Made by a program: the position numbers and the translations under genes
The notes under the pieces: model-generated
Databases searched by the model: none
What the model saw: only the letters and a program-made list of their open reading frames with translations
What the model was told of the DNA's origin: nothing
Shown here: positions 36,357 to 43,753 of the stretch, in pieces
Numbering within the stretch: the first letter of the stretch is position 1
Layout of the letters: each line of letters starts with the position of its first letter
Source: Lachnospiraceae bacterium
GTDB lineage: Bacteria; Bacillota; Clostridia; Lachnospirales; Lachnospiraceae
DNA: 64,000 nt
Assembly (NCBI GenBank): GCA_009774175.1
Contig: VSNG01000007.1
Coordinates: 52,468-116,467 of the forward strand
Reading direction: 5' to 3'

Positions 36357-36596
36357 TTAGATGTTCTCATGGAATGTACGAGAGATAACATCTGCCTGCT
36401 GTTCCGGTGTCAGCTTGATGAAGTTTACTGCATAGCCGGAAACGCGGATTGTCAACTGAGGATAGTTCTCGGGATGCTTCTGCGCATCCAGTAACATATC
36501 TCTGTTGAGCACGTTTACATTAAGGTGATGGCCGCCCTTTGTTGCATAACCATCCAATAAGTTTACTAAGTTATCTACCTGAGCATTTGCTGCCAT
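36357..36596 (-). CDS. Stand-alone glycyl-radical domain of split pyruvate formate-lyase
   Basis: A 79-residue protein that is the complete C-terminal radical domain of PFL. The segment GGHHLNVNVLNRDMLLDAQK, then PENYPQLTIRVSGYAV and EQQADVISRTF are near-identical to the end of E. coli PflB. The radical glycine is Gly54 in RVSGY. AGGAGG lies eight bases before the ATG. E. coli GrcA (YfiD) is a comparable free radical domain used as a spare part, but it has an extra N-terminus and coexists with full-length PFL. Here the catalytic partner at 37005-39044 lacks this domain, so the protein is more likely an obligate subunit. It is probably in one transcript with that gene. Confidence 0.93.
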   Translation of the reverse strand: MAANAQVDNLVNLLDGYATKGGHHLNVNVLNRDMLLDAQKHPENYPQLTIRVSGYAVNFIKLTPEQQADVISRTFHENI

Positions 36597-36702
36597 TTTA
36601 TGATCCTCCTATATTCATATATTTTTTTTGTATTAATCCATATCATTTCTTTGGGAACAAGCTCCCGAGAGCTGTGACGTCCTAAATCCGTATGGTTCAA
36701 TA

Positions 36703-36915
36703 CTACTTATAATCTTCCAGTCCATCCAATCCATCGTGGAGGGTAGGAACGCTGCAGGCCAACGGGGTGCGGGAGCAATCCGTGCACCCCATGGTCTGAA
36801 CATTTTTAGAGTTGTCTGTCTGGTCGCTGACGTCAACATTTACATGGCCGACGCCCTGTGCCATCCCGGAATCCATCATTTTGATAAAATCGTCTATCAT
36901 CTGTTTATCATCCAT
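36703..36915 (-). CDS. 70-residue Cys-containing protein resembling the glycyl-radical domain start
   Basis: A small protein encoded between the PFL core and the radical domain, with its own AAGGAG site ten bases before the ATG. Residues 5-29 (QMIDDFIKMMDSGMAQ then GVGHVNVDV) align without gaps to residues 5-29 of the neighbouring radical protein. Asp8, Asp15, Gly21, His24, Asn26, Val27 and Val29 are identical. After residue 30 it diverges: the glycine loop is absent and a CX2CX6C segment (Cys44, Cys47, Cys54; GCTDCSRTPLACSVPT) takes its place, then an acidic end (HDGLDGLEDYK). I know no named family. Inference: it may dock at the same site on the core as the radical domain and act as a cap, assembly factor or metal/redox-sensing partner. 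Confidence 0.75.
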   Translation of the reverse strand: MDDKQMIDDFIKMMDSGMAQGVGHVNVDVSDQTDNSKNVQTMGCTDCSRTPLACSVPTLHDGLDGLEDYK

Positions 36916-36977
36916 AGCGTCACAACTCCTTCTGTTTCATTTTATGCCGAGCCCGCAAAGCAGTGCCCGTATAATGG

Positions 36978-37002
36978 GGAATGCCTTTATTTCAGGCATT
37001 TT
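36978..37002 (-). other. Intercistronic hairpin after the PFL core gene
   Basis: AATGCC-N9-GGCATT lies just past the core stop codon at 37005. On the transcribed (reverse) strand no U run follows, so it looks like an mRNA-stabilising or processing hairpin rather than a terminator. It could set different expression for the core and the two small proteins. Confidence 0.5.
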
Positions 37003-37004
37003 TC

Positions 37005-39044
37005 CTATTTGTTCAGGTCAAGCTCGATGTCGCCTGCAAATACCTGATCCTCTTTACCAAGAGCGCCCGGAATGATGGTGAAGGTATTGGAGATACCATC
37101 CTGTGCATCGTTAAACGGAAGCTTGGATACGGAAGACAGGGAAGCAACTGCACCGTGGGTATCACGACCATGCATCGGGTTAGCGCCGGGTGCGAAAGGC
37201 TGGCCTTTCTTACGTCCGTCAGGTGTGTTACCGGTAGCCTTACCGTAGGTTACGTTGGAAGTAATGGTAAGGATAGAGGTTGTAGGAACACCGTTTCTGT
37301 AGGTGTGATGTCTTCTGATCGCTGTCATGAACTTGTGAACGATCTCCTGAGCAATCTCATCTACGCGGTCGTCGTCATTACCGTATTTAGGGAACTCGCC
37401 GGTTGTCTTGAAGTCAACGATGATGCCGTCCTCGTCTCTGATGGGCTCAACCTTCGCATACTTGATAGCGGAGAAGGAGTCAGCTACGATGGAAAGACCT
37501 GCAACACCTGTTGCGAAGTAACGCTTAACGTCTCTGTCATGAAGAGCCATCTCTGCTCTCTCATAGCAGTATTTATCATGCATATAGTGGATGATGTTCA
37601 GTGTGTTTACATACACATCTGCCTGCCACTCAAGCATGTCGATGAACTTATCCATAACATCATCGTAATCCAGAACATCACCGACAACAGGACGATACTT
37701 GGGACCAACCTGCTTCTTGGTAACTTCGTCGATACCGCCGTTCAAAGCGTACAGCAGACACTTTGCAACGTTTGCACGAGCGCCGAAGAACTGCATTTCC
37801 TTACCGATAACCATGGAAGATACGCAGCAAGCAATACCATAATCGTCGCCGTGTGTCACTCTCATCAGATCGTCGTTCTCATACTGGATGGAAGAGGTCT
37901 GGATGGACATCTTCGCGCAGTATTTCTTCCAGTTCTCAGGAAGTCTTGTGGACCAGAGAACCGTAAGGTTGGGCTCGGGAGAAGGACCAAGGTTTGTCAG
38001 GGTATGCAGATAACGGAAGCTCATCTTTGTTACCATGTGACGTCCATCAACGCCAACGCCGCCCAGAGACTCGGTTACCCATACCGGATCGCCTGCGAAA
38101 ATCTGATTGTACTCAGGTGTGCGGGCGAATTTCACGCATCTTAACTTCATGATGAAGTGGTCAACAAATTCCTGAATCTGCTGCTCGGTGAATGTACCGT
38201 TAGCAAGATCTCTCTCTGCGTATACATCAAGGAAAGTAGATGTACGTCCGAGGGACATAGCAGCGCCGTTCTGCTCTTTTACGGAGCAAAGGTATCCGAA
38301 GTAAGTAGCCTGAATAGCTTCCTGTACGTTCGAAGCGGGCTTGGAAATATCGCAGCCGTAAGAAGCAGCCATTTCCTTCATCATCTTAAGAGCAACCATC
38401 TGCTCGGAAATCTCTTCGCGAAGACGAATAACATCGTCTGTCATAACGCGGCCGGTAGAATCCTTCTGCGTCTGCTTGTCTTCGATCAGTCTGTCAATAC
38501 CGTACAGAGCAACACGTCTGTAATCACCGATGATACGTCCACGACCATATGCATCCGGAAGACCTGTGATGATATGGGAAGAACGGCAGGCTCTCATTTC
38601 CTGATTGTAAGCGTCAAAGCAGCCCGCATTGTGAGTCTTTCTGTGTGTGGAGAAAAACTCACTGATTTCGGGATCAACCTCGTAGCCGTTGTCAGAGCAG
38701 GCCTTCTCAGCCATTCTGATACCGCCGTAAGGCTGTAAGGAACGCTTGAAGGGCTTATCTGTCTGGAAACCTACGATGGTCTCTTTGCTCTTGTCCAGAT
38801 AGCCGGGGCCGTGGGATGTGATGGTAGATACAACCTTGGTATCCATATCAAGAACGCCGCCTGCCTCACGCTCCTGCTTCTGTAAGTCAAGAACCTGTGC
38901 CCAAAGGTCCTTTGTGTTCTGTGTAGGCTCTGCCAGGAAGGACTCGTCACCGTCGTAAGGGTGATAGTTTCTCTGGATAAAGTCGCGGACATTAATTTCT
39001 TTGTCCCACTTACCGCCTACAAAATCTTTCCATTCTGATCTCAT
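37005..39044 (-). CDS. pflB: Pyruvate formate-lyase catalytic core lacking the glycyl-radical domain
   Basis: PFL splits pyruvate and CoA into acetyl-CoA and formate. The 679-residue product matches E. coli-type PFL along its length (WKDFVGGKWDKEINVRDFI at the start), with the catalytic cysteine pair Cys406-Cys407 in GIACCVSS. It stops at FAGDIELDLNK, just before the segment where a normal PFL continues into its radical domain. Core plus the 79-residue radical protein makes 758 residues, nearly the 760 of E. coli PflB, so no part is missing. A GGAGG site and a good promoter precede it. The split is not a simple frameshift: a 409-base gap with another gene separates the parts. Confidence 0.95.
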   Translation of the reverse strand: MRSEWKDFVGGKWDKEINVRDFIQRNYHPYDGDESFLAEPTQNTKDLWAQVLDLQKQEREAGGVLDMDTKVVSTITSHGPGYLDKSKETIVGFQTDKPFKRSLQPYGGIRMAEKACSDNGYEVDPEISEFFSTHRKTHNAGCFDAYNQEMRACRSSHIITGLPDAYGRGRIIGDYRRVALYGIDRLIEDKQTQKDSTGRVMTDDVIRLREEISEQMVALKMMKEMAASYGCDISKPASNVQEAIQATYFGYLCSVKEQNGAAMSLGRTSTFLDVYAERDLANGTFTEQQIQEFVDHFIMKLRCVKFARTPEYNQIFAGDPVWVTESLGGVGVDGRHMVTKMSFRYLHTLTNLGPSPEPNLTVLWSTRLPENWKKYCAKMSIQTSSIQYENDDLMRVTHGDDYGIACCVSSMVIGKEMQFFGARANVAKCLLYALNGGIDEVTKKQVGPKYRPVVGDVLDYDDVMDKFIDMLEWQADVYVNTLNIIHYMHDKYCYERAEMALHDRDVKRYFATGVAGLSIVADSFSAIKYAKVEPIRDEDGIIVDFKTTGEFPKYGNDDDRVDEIAQEIVHKFMTAIRRHHTYRNGVPTTSILTITSNVTYGKATGNTPDGRKKGQPFAPGANPMHGRDTHGAVASLSSVSKLPFNDAQDGISNTFTIIPGALGKEDQVFAGDIELDLNK

Positions 39045-39148
39045 TTCTGTACCAACCTCCTATTTTAAAATTTTTATAAAGTAACGTATAAACATCCGTA
39101 TTCAGTGTTTTGCACAACCGCCGTATGCATGGCTGAATCGGTAAGAAT

Positions 39149-39178
39149 ATTATATGCCATCGGACGAATCACAGTCAA
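39149..39178 (-). promoter_or_regulatory. Promoter of the split PFL genes
   Basis: Reverse strand: TTGACT (39173-39178), 18-base spacer, TATAAT (39149-39154), about 105 bases ahead of the core ATG. Confidence 0.75.
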
Positions 39179-39279
39179 GACAGCCCTTGTTCTTTTTCTT
39201 ATACAAATGCAAAAAATCGGCTGGAATTTTTGTGAAAAATGCAATAAAACAGGCAGTATTGGAAAAGATAAGGATATGA

Positions 39280-39308
39280 TTGACGGAATTGACGCTTTCT
39301 ACTATAAT
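39280..39308 (+). promoter_or_regulatory. Promoter of the DUF1858 gene
   Basis: TTGACG (39280-39285), 17-base spacer, TATAAT (39303-39308), 53 bases ahead of the ATG. It is divergent from the PFL promoter. Confidence 0.85.
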
Positions 39309-39360
39309 TCTATTGGTACAAAAAACGGGATGTATTCACGAATGGAGGTAACGGATCATT

Positions 39361-39552
39361 ATGGCAGATATTACGAAGGACACAACAATCGGCGAAGCGC
39401 TCAGGGCCAATCCTGATATCGCGCCCGTTCTTATGGAGATCGGCATGCATTGTCTCGGCTGTCCCTCCGCTCAGGGTGAGACGCTGGCAGAAGCCGCTAT
39501 GGTGCACGGTATTGAAGTGGACGATCTGATGAGCAGAATCGCAGCGGTTTAG
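39361..39552 (+). CDS. DUF1858 domain protein
   Basis: A 63-residue protein consisting only of a DUF1858 domain, the same fold as the N-terminal part of ScdA/RIC iron-sulfur repair proteins. TIGEALRANPDIAPVLMEIG is followed by the motif MHCLGCPSAQGETLAEAAM with the Cys pair CLGC. GGAGGT precedes the ATG. Small DUF1858 proteins are common in anaerobes and may handle iron-sulfur or nitrosative damage; the precise role is unknown. Being divergent from the oxygen-sensitive PFL genes may be meaningful. The gene has its own promoter and terminator. Confidence 0.9.
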   Translation: MADITKDTTIGEALRANPDIAPVLMEIGMHCLGCPSAQGETLAEAAMVHGIEVDDLMSRIAAV

Positions 39553-39577
39553 AAAGCAGCAAAACGCAAATAGAAAG

Positions 39578-39624
39578 GACCCCTGTGCTTTCTTCAAACA
39601 GAGAGCGCAGGGGTTTTGTTTTAT
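39578..39624 (+). terminator. Terminator of the DUF1858 gene (also facing mecA)
   Basis: ACCCCTG...CAGGGGT with inner CTTTCT/AGAGAG pairing, followed by TTTGTTTTATT. It lies just past the convergent mecA stop at 39627. Confidence 0.88.
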
Positions 39625-39626
39625 TG

Positions 39627-40391
39627 CTATATGCCGGCTAATACTTCCAGAGCGTTATCCTTGATCAGGGGGTCGCAATGCTCCTCCAGATAAGCTCTGG
39701 TGGAGGATTCGGCCTTTTCCGCTTTTGCATACTCGGAGATCAGGCAGCACAGACGATCGTAACCGTCGGCTTTCCCGGATTCAGGATCCAGAAGCAGAAG
39801 ATATGCGCCGGTGTTTTCATCTTTGTAAAGCGTATCGCTTCCCTGACGGAATCGGCCGGCAACCCGGGCCAGTCTGGATACTTCGCGCAGGGAACGGAAG
39901 GAATAAAGGCGGCTTACCGCTCTGTCCTTATCGGCGGGGGGACGTACGCCCTCCCGGAAAGAGCTGTGCGCGGCGTGTCCGGCATCCTCGGTGCCATTCA
40001 TTCTTCGAAGAAGGTTTAAAACCTCATCCGCACTGTCGGCGAAGGCTTCCATTAAGGCCTCGTTATCCCCGGCATCCTCGGGATCGGATTCGTCGTCATG
40101 CACGGAGGGGGCGAATTTTGCAAAGCGGGTGTCCAGCTCTTCGGGATCTTCCACCTTTGTTACAATCAACACAAGGCATTCGGCGTTTAAGGGAATCGCC
40201 TCAATCATAAGGGGAATATCTTCGGCTTCAAAACCGCATTCATAGGCGGCCTGCTGTATCAGGTCGCGGAACAGGCTTTTTGCCTTTTCCGTACCGTAGG
40301 CGAGCTCGCTGATTTTCAATTCCCGGTTCAACAGGTCTTCTCTGGTGAGCGTGCAGCGAATTTGCTGCTCATTTACTTTTTCTATTTTCAT
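39627..40391 (-). CDS. mecA: Adaptor protein MecA
   Basis: A 254-residue MecA-family adaptor that brings substrates to the ClpC-ClpP protease. The N-terminal substrate-binding domain begins MKIEKVNEQQIRCTLTREDL, followed by ELAYGTEKAKSLFRDLIQQA. An acidic linker (about residues 95-150) leads to the C-terminal ClpC-binding domain, with YSFRSLREVSRLARVAGRF near residue 165 and LYKDENTGAYLLLL. In Bacillus it controls competence and other regulators; targets here are unknown. Monocistronic. Confidence 0.93.
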   Translation of the reverse strand: MKIEKVNEQQIRCTLTREDLLNRELKISELAYGTEKAKSLFRDLIQQAAYECGFEAEDIPLMIEAIPLNAECLVLIVTKVEDPEELDTRFAKFAPSVHDDESDPEDAGDNEALMEAFADSADEVLNLLRRMNGTEDAGHAAHSSFREGVRPPADKDRAVSRLYSFRSLREVSRLARVAGRFRQGSDTLYKDENTGAYLLLLDPESGKADGYDRLCCLISEYAKAEKAESSTRAYLEEHCDPLIKDNALEVLAGI

Positions 40392-40460
40392 GCTGTCGGT
40401 CGCTTCCTTTTCTACTTATAATTATTCTGGTTTCTAACCGCTTGTTTTTCCTTTGTGGAA

Positions 40461-40489
40461 AATATACTCCTACCGTCGCTTTTAGTCAA
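40461..40489 (-). promoter_or_regulatory. Promoter of mecA
   Basis: Reverse strand: TTGACT (40484-40489), 17-base spacer, TATATT (40461-40466), about 70 bases ahead of the ATG. Confidence 0.8.
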
Positions 40490-40536
40490 TAGTGCGCGGA
40501 AAGTGTTTAAAAAATTTTAATAATTTTAGAAAATGC

Positions 40537-40566
40537 TTGCATTTTATGTCAGATTATGGATATAAT
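40537..40566 (+). promoter_or_regulatory. Promoter of an orphan short transcript
   Basis: TTGCAT (40537-40542), 18-base spacer, TATAAT (40561-40566). The next recognised gene starts 580 bases later behind its own -10, so this promoter appears to serve the small frame at 40669 or a noncoding RNA. Confidence 0.7.
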
Positions 40567-40668
40567 CTTACTACAAGATGTCTTCTGATAATCCGCAGGG
40601 AAAGGAGGCATGCCAAATTTAATAATAACATCTGCGTCTTCGCGGTATCATGAAGCGGAGGCGGTCTT

Positions 40669-40812
40669 ATGGGCGACGTGCCTGTCAGAGAACATATCTT
40701 ACTCTCTTCGAAAGATTCTTTACTTCGAGTGTACACAAATTATAATTCACAAGGAACGAGTAGGTTATACAGTTATTTTTCAAATTTATCTGCATGTCAG
40801 AAGTATCTTTAA
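40669..40812 (+). CDS. Possible 47-residue peptide of unknown function
   Basis: The ATG at 40669 follows GCGGAGGCGGTCTT, a good ribosome binding site, about 100 bases past a near-consensus promoter. The product begins MGDVPVREHILLSSKDSLL and ends YFSNLSACQKYL, with no signal peptide or family that I recognise. A competing frame from 40610 has its AAAGGAGG touching the ATG and looks less likely. The region might instead be a regulatory RNA. Confidence 0.35.
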   Translation: MGDVPVREHILLSSKDSLLRVYTNYNSQGTSRLYSYFSNLSACQKYL

Positions 40813-41146
40813 AACTGTTTCCGCCCCATATATCATATGCCGTTAGTATATCACGGTTGAGTTATTTTATAGTTTTTTTTCTCCTTTTTATGGGATGAGG
40901 CATAAGGGGCCCGGTACATGCCGTTTTTGGGAAATGAGTGACGGCCTGCCTGTTTTTTATAGCATCAGGAGAGTATGGCGTAAGGAGGTTCCCGCTAAAA
41001 CACGCCGATGGCCGAAATACCCAAAAAAAACTAATGACTGAAAGGGAATAGTTTGTTATAATCGTAGTAAATGCGGCGGGCAGGAAAGGGAAAACTTCTC
41101 TGCCCGGCCGGCGTTTACTACAGACGGTCAAAAAGGAGCTGGACAA
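40813..41146. other. Intergenic space before the GH18 gene
   Basis: No gene supported. A -10 element (TATAAT, 41057-41062) lies 85 bases ahead of the GH18 ATG with only a weak -35 upstream. A TTTATAGTTTTTTCTCC run near 40865-40885 might end the orphan transcript, but no strong stem precedes it. Confidence 0.4.
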
Positions 41147-42862
41147 ATGAAAAAAATAATTCCTGTGATCGTCGCGATCGTCCTTATTATAGTGATTGCG
41201 GCGGTAGGATTTGGGGCGAAGCTGTTTGAAAAGTACTCCTACTCGAAAGAGAGGGCGGATTTAACGGAATATTTTGGAGTTGAGGGAGACAACGACGTAC
41301 CGATTATTTTACAGGACGAGTTGATCGAAGAACATGCGAAAATATTTGATAACATGTGTTATTTCGATATAGCCACAGTGCATAAATATTTTAACGACAG
41401 ATTTTACGAGGACAAGGCGGCGGAAGAGTTGGTTTACGCCATGCCGGGAGGTTTTTGGACCGTTGATATCGGAACGATAAATTTTTCGGATTACGGCGCG
41501 GATTTTGAGGAGGCCGGCATTGCATGGGATTATGTAATTTCCCGTTATGAGGACGGCGTACTCTATATTGAGGCGGATTTTGTACAGCGGTATTCCAATT
41601 TTACCTACGAGCTGTTTACAGGGCCGAACCGTATGCAGGTCTACACGGAGGGAGGAGAGCGGCAGACCGCGCCCGTCTTAAAGGATACGCAGGTGCGCTA
41701 TCAGGGCGGCATCAAGAGTGATATCCTGACGGACGTCTCCGGGGGAGACACGGTTGTTGTGCTGGAGGAGATGGAAAACTGGACGAAGGTGAAGACGCAG
41801 GATTCCTTCATCGGCTATGTGGAGAATAAGCGGCTGGGAGAAAAGTCTGTGGAGACGCTGGAGCCGCCGCCGGCAAATATGCCTGTCGACTATGAGTCCA
41901 ATACCCGGGATTATAAGATTAATCTGGGCTGGCATGTGATCGGTGGCGTGGATGGAAACCAGACGTTGGAGAGTGTTGTGTCGCAGACGAAGGGACTCAA
42001 TGTGATCTCGCCTACATGGTTCAGGCTCACCGGCAACGAGGGAGAGTTTACCAGCTTTGCCTCGACTGATTATGTGGACAGGGCGCATGGGATGGGGCTT
42101 GAGGTTTGGGCGCTTATGAGCAACGTGGAGGCCGAGAGTGCGGATGTGGATATGTATGAGCTGCTTTCCCGCACACACAGCAGATGGAATCTGATCAGCA
42201 ACTTGATAGCAGCTGCGCGGGAGTATAATCTGGACGGCATCAACATTGACTTTGAAAATATCAGTCTGGATGCAGGGGAACCCTTTATTCAGTTTATCAG
42301 GGAGCTTTCCGTTCCCTGTAGAAGATATGGCATTGTGCTGTCGGTGGACAATTATGTGCCTATGGGACACACGGATCATTATGACCGGGCCGAGCAGGGT
42401 GTGGTGGCGGACTATGTGATTATCATGGGATATGACGAGCATTACGCGGGCAGCGATGAGGCCGGTTCCGTCGCGTCCATTAATTTTGTGGAAAACGGCA
42501 TCAAAAACACGGTGGCGGAGGTGCCGCCGGAGAAGGTGATTAACGGGATTCCTTTTTATACCAGAATCTGGAAATCGGGCGCGGAGGGCCTTAGCAGCGA
42601 GGCGGTGACAATGGGCATGGCGCAGGAGTTTGTGGAAAACCATGGTATTGCAGTCCGCTGGGACGAAGCCACCTGCCAGAATTACGGGGAGATTCAGGAG
42701 AACGACACCTTTTATCAGGTATGGCTTGAGGACGCGGATTCGATTCGCGTGAAGCTGAACATCATGCAAAATTACGATATCGCGGGTGTGGCGGCATGGC
42801 GGCTGGGCCATGAGTCGGCCAATGTCTGGGATGTGATAGAGGAATATATGAATCAGCCGTAA
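41147..42862 (+). CDS. Membrane-anchored GH18 glycoside hydrolase with SH3-like domain
   Basis: A 571-residue protein held by an N-terminal membrane helix (IIPVIVAIVLIIVIAAVG). An SH3-like region lies around residues 190-235 (TDVSGGDTVVVLEEMENWTKV). The C-terminal half is a GH18 TIM barrel, with the catalytic signature LDGINIDFENI (DxxxDxE form) near residue 370 and ADYVIIMGYDEHY near residue 420. Relatives cleave beta-1,4 GlcNAc bonds in peptidoglycan, for example during spore cortex or cell-wall remodelling. A CwlD-like amidase gene follows about 100 bases later, so the two may act on the same wall substrate. Confidence 0.92.
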   Translation: MKKIIPVIVAIVLIIVIAAVGFGAKLFEKYSYSKERADLTEYFGVEGDNDVPIILQDELIEEHAKIFDNMCYFDIATVHKYFNDRFYEDKAAEELVYAMPGGFWTVDIGTINFSDYGADFEEAGIAWDYVISRYEDGVLYIEADFVQRYSNFTYELFTGPNRMQVYTEGGERQTAPVLKDTQVRYQGGIKSDILTDVSGGDTVVVLEEMENWTKVKTQDSFIGYVENKRLGEKSVETLEPPPANMPVDYESNTRDYKINLGWHVIGGVDGNQTLESVVSQTKGLNVISPTWFRLTGNEGEFTSFASTDYVDRAHGMGLEVWALMSNVEAESADVDMYELLSRTHSRWNLISNLIAAAREYNLDGINIDFENISLDAGEPFIQFIRELSVPCRRYGIVLSVDNYVPMGHTDHYDRAEQGVVADYVIIMGYDEHYAGSDEAGSVASINFVENGIKNTVAEVPPEKVINGIPFYTRIWKSGAEGLSSEAVTMGMAQEFVENHGIAVRWDEATCQNYGEIQENDTFYQVWLEDADSIRVKLNIMQNYDIAGVAAWRLGHESANVWDVIEEYMNQP

Positions 42863-42967
42863 TTTTTCAATTTCTTTCTTCATATATTTGCACAAAGGCG
42901 CCGAATTGCAGGGCGAAACGGAGATTCCGTCATGGCAGGGGCGAAGGTGTTGCGGTATGGGTGAGGT

Positions 42968-43693
42968 ATGGAGAAAGAAAAAAAGAAAAGTTATGACAAA
43001 GTTGTCAGGAATGTACTGTTTCTGTTATTATGTATTGCAATAGGATTCACATTTCGGGGCGGCGCGCGTCTGGTATCCTCAAGGCGGATAGCGACAGGCG
43101 GAGAGGAAAGAGAAAAGCCCTGCGTAATCATAGACGCCGGACACGGCGGCGCAGACCCCGGCAAGGTGGGCGTGGATGGCAGTCTGGAAAAGGATATTAA
43201 TTTAAAGATTGCAAAAAAGCTGGCTGCATTTCTTACGGCGGCGGATGTGGATGTGGTTCTGACCAGAGAGACAGACGAGGGCCTCTATGAGGAAAATGTT
43301 TCCAATAAAAAAGTGCAGGACATGAAAAACCGGGTGGCGCTTATTGAGGAGAAGAAGCCTGTGTTGACGGTCAGCATACACCAGAACAGCTACCATGAGG
43401 AATATGTGCACGGCGCGCAGGTGTTTTACTATGGGGCAAGTGAGGAAAGTAAGGCGCTGGCGGAGCGGATACAGCAGGTTCTTGCGGCGGAGATTGATCC
43501 TGATAACGCCAGACAGGCCAAGGCGAATGAAAGCTACTATCTTCTGAAAAAGACCTCGTCGCCTATTGTCATCGTGGAATGCGGGTTTCTCTCCAATTAT
43601 GAAGAGGCGCAGAAGCTTTCTTCCGAGCTGTATCAGGAGAAGACGGCGTGGGCCATTCATCTGGCCATTTTGCAATATATAAGCGCTAAGTAA
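42968..43693 (+). CDS. N-acetylmuramoyl-L-alanine amidase, CwlD-like
   Basis: A 241-residue zinc amidase of the Amidase_3 family with an N-terminal membrane helix (about residues 14-32). Zinc and catalytic residues appear as IDAGHGGADPG near residue 55, Glu in GSLEKDINLKIAKKL, SIHQNSYHEE near residue 138 and the final VIVECGFLSNYEEA near residue 203. It resembles CwlD, which makes muramic-delta-lactam in spore cortex, but a general wall role is also possible. Confidence 0.9.
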   Translation: MEKEKKKSYDKVVRNVLFLLLCIAIGFTFRGGARLVSSRRIATGGEEREKPCVIIDAGHGGADPGKVGVDGSLEKDINLKIAKKLAAFLTAADVDVVLTRETDEGLYEENVSNKKVQDMKNRVALIEEKKPVLTVSIHQNSYHEEYVHGAQVFYYGASEESKALAERIQQVLAAEIDPDNARQAKANESYYLLKKTSSPIVIVECGFLSNYEEAQKLSSELYQEKTAWAIHLAILQYISAK

Positions 43694-43753
43694 AACAAGC
43701 GGGATACAGAGGCTAAGTAAAAACAAAGGTCTGCTTAAAGGCATAAGAAGCAC

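Noticed and set aside
36357..39044. Split PFL explained as a sequencing frameshift
   Set aside because: The two parts are 409 bases apart, each with its own ribosome binding site, and another well-formed gene lies between them.
39105..39416. 103-codon forward frame overlapping the DUF1858 start
   Set aside because: It crosses both divergent promoters and lacks a ribosome binding site; the 63-residue DUF1858 frame explains the region.
40610..40846. 78-codon forward frame after mecA
   Set aside because: Its ribosome binding site touches the ATG and the product is not protein-like; the frame at 40669 is better placed, though also uncertain.
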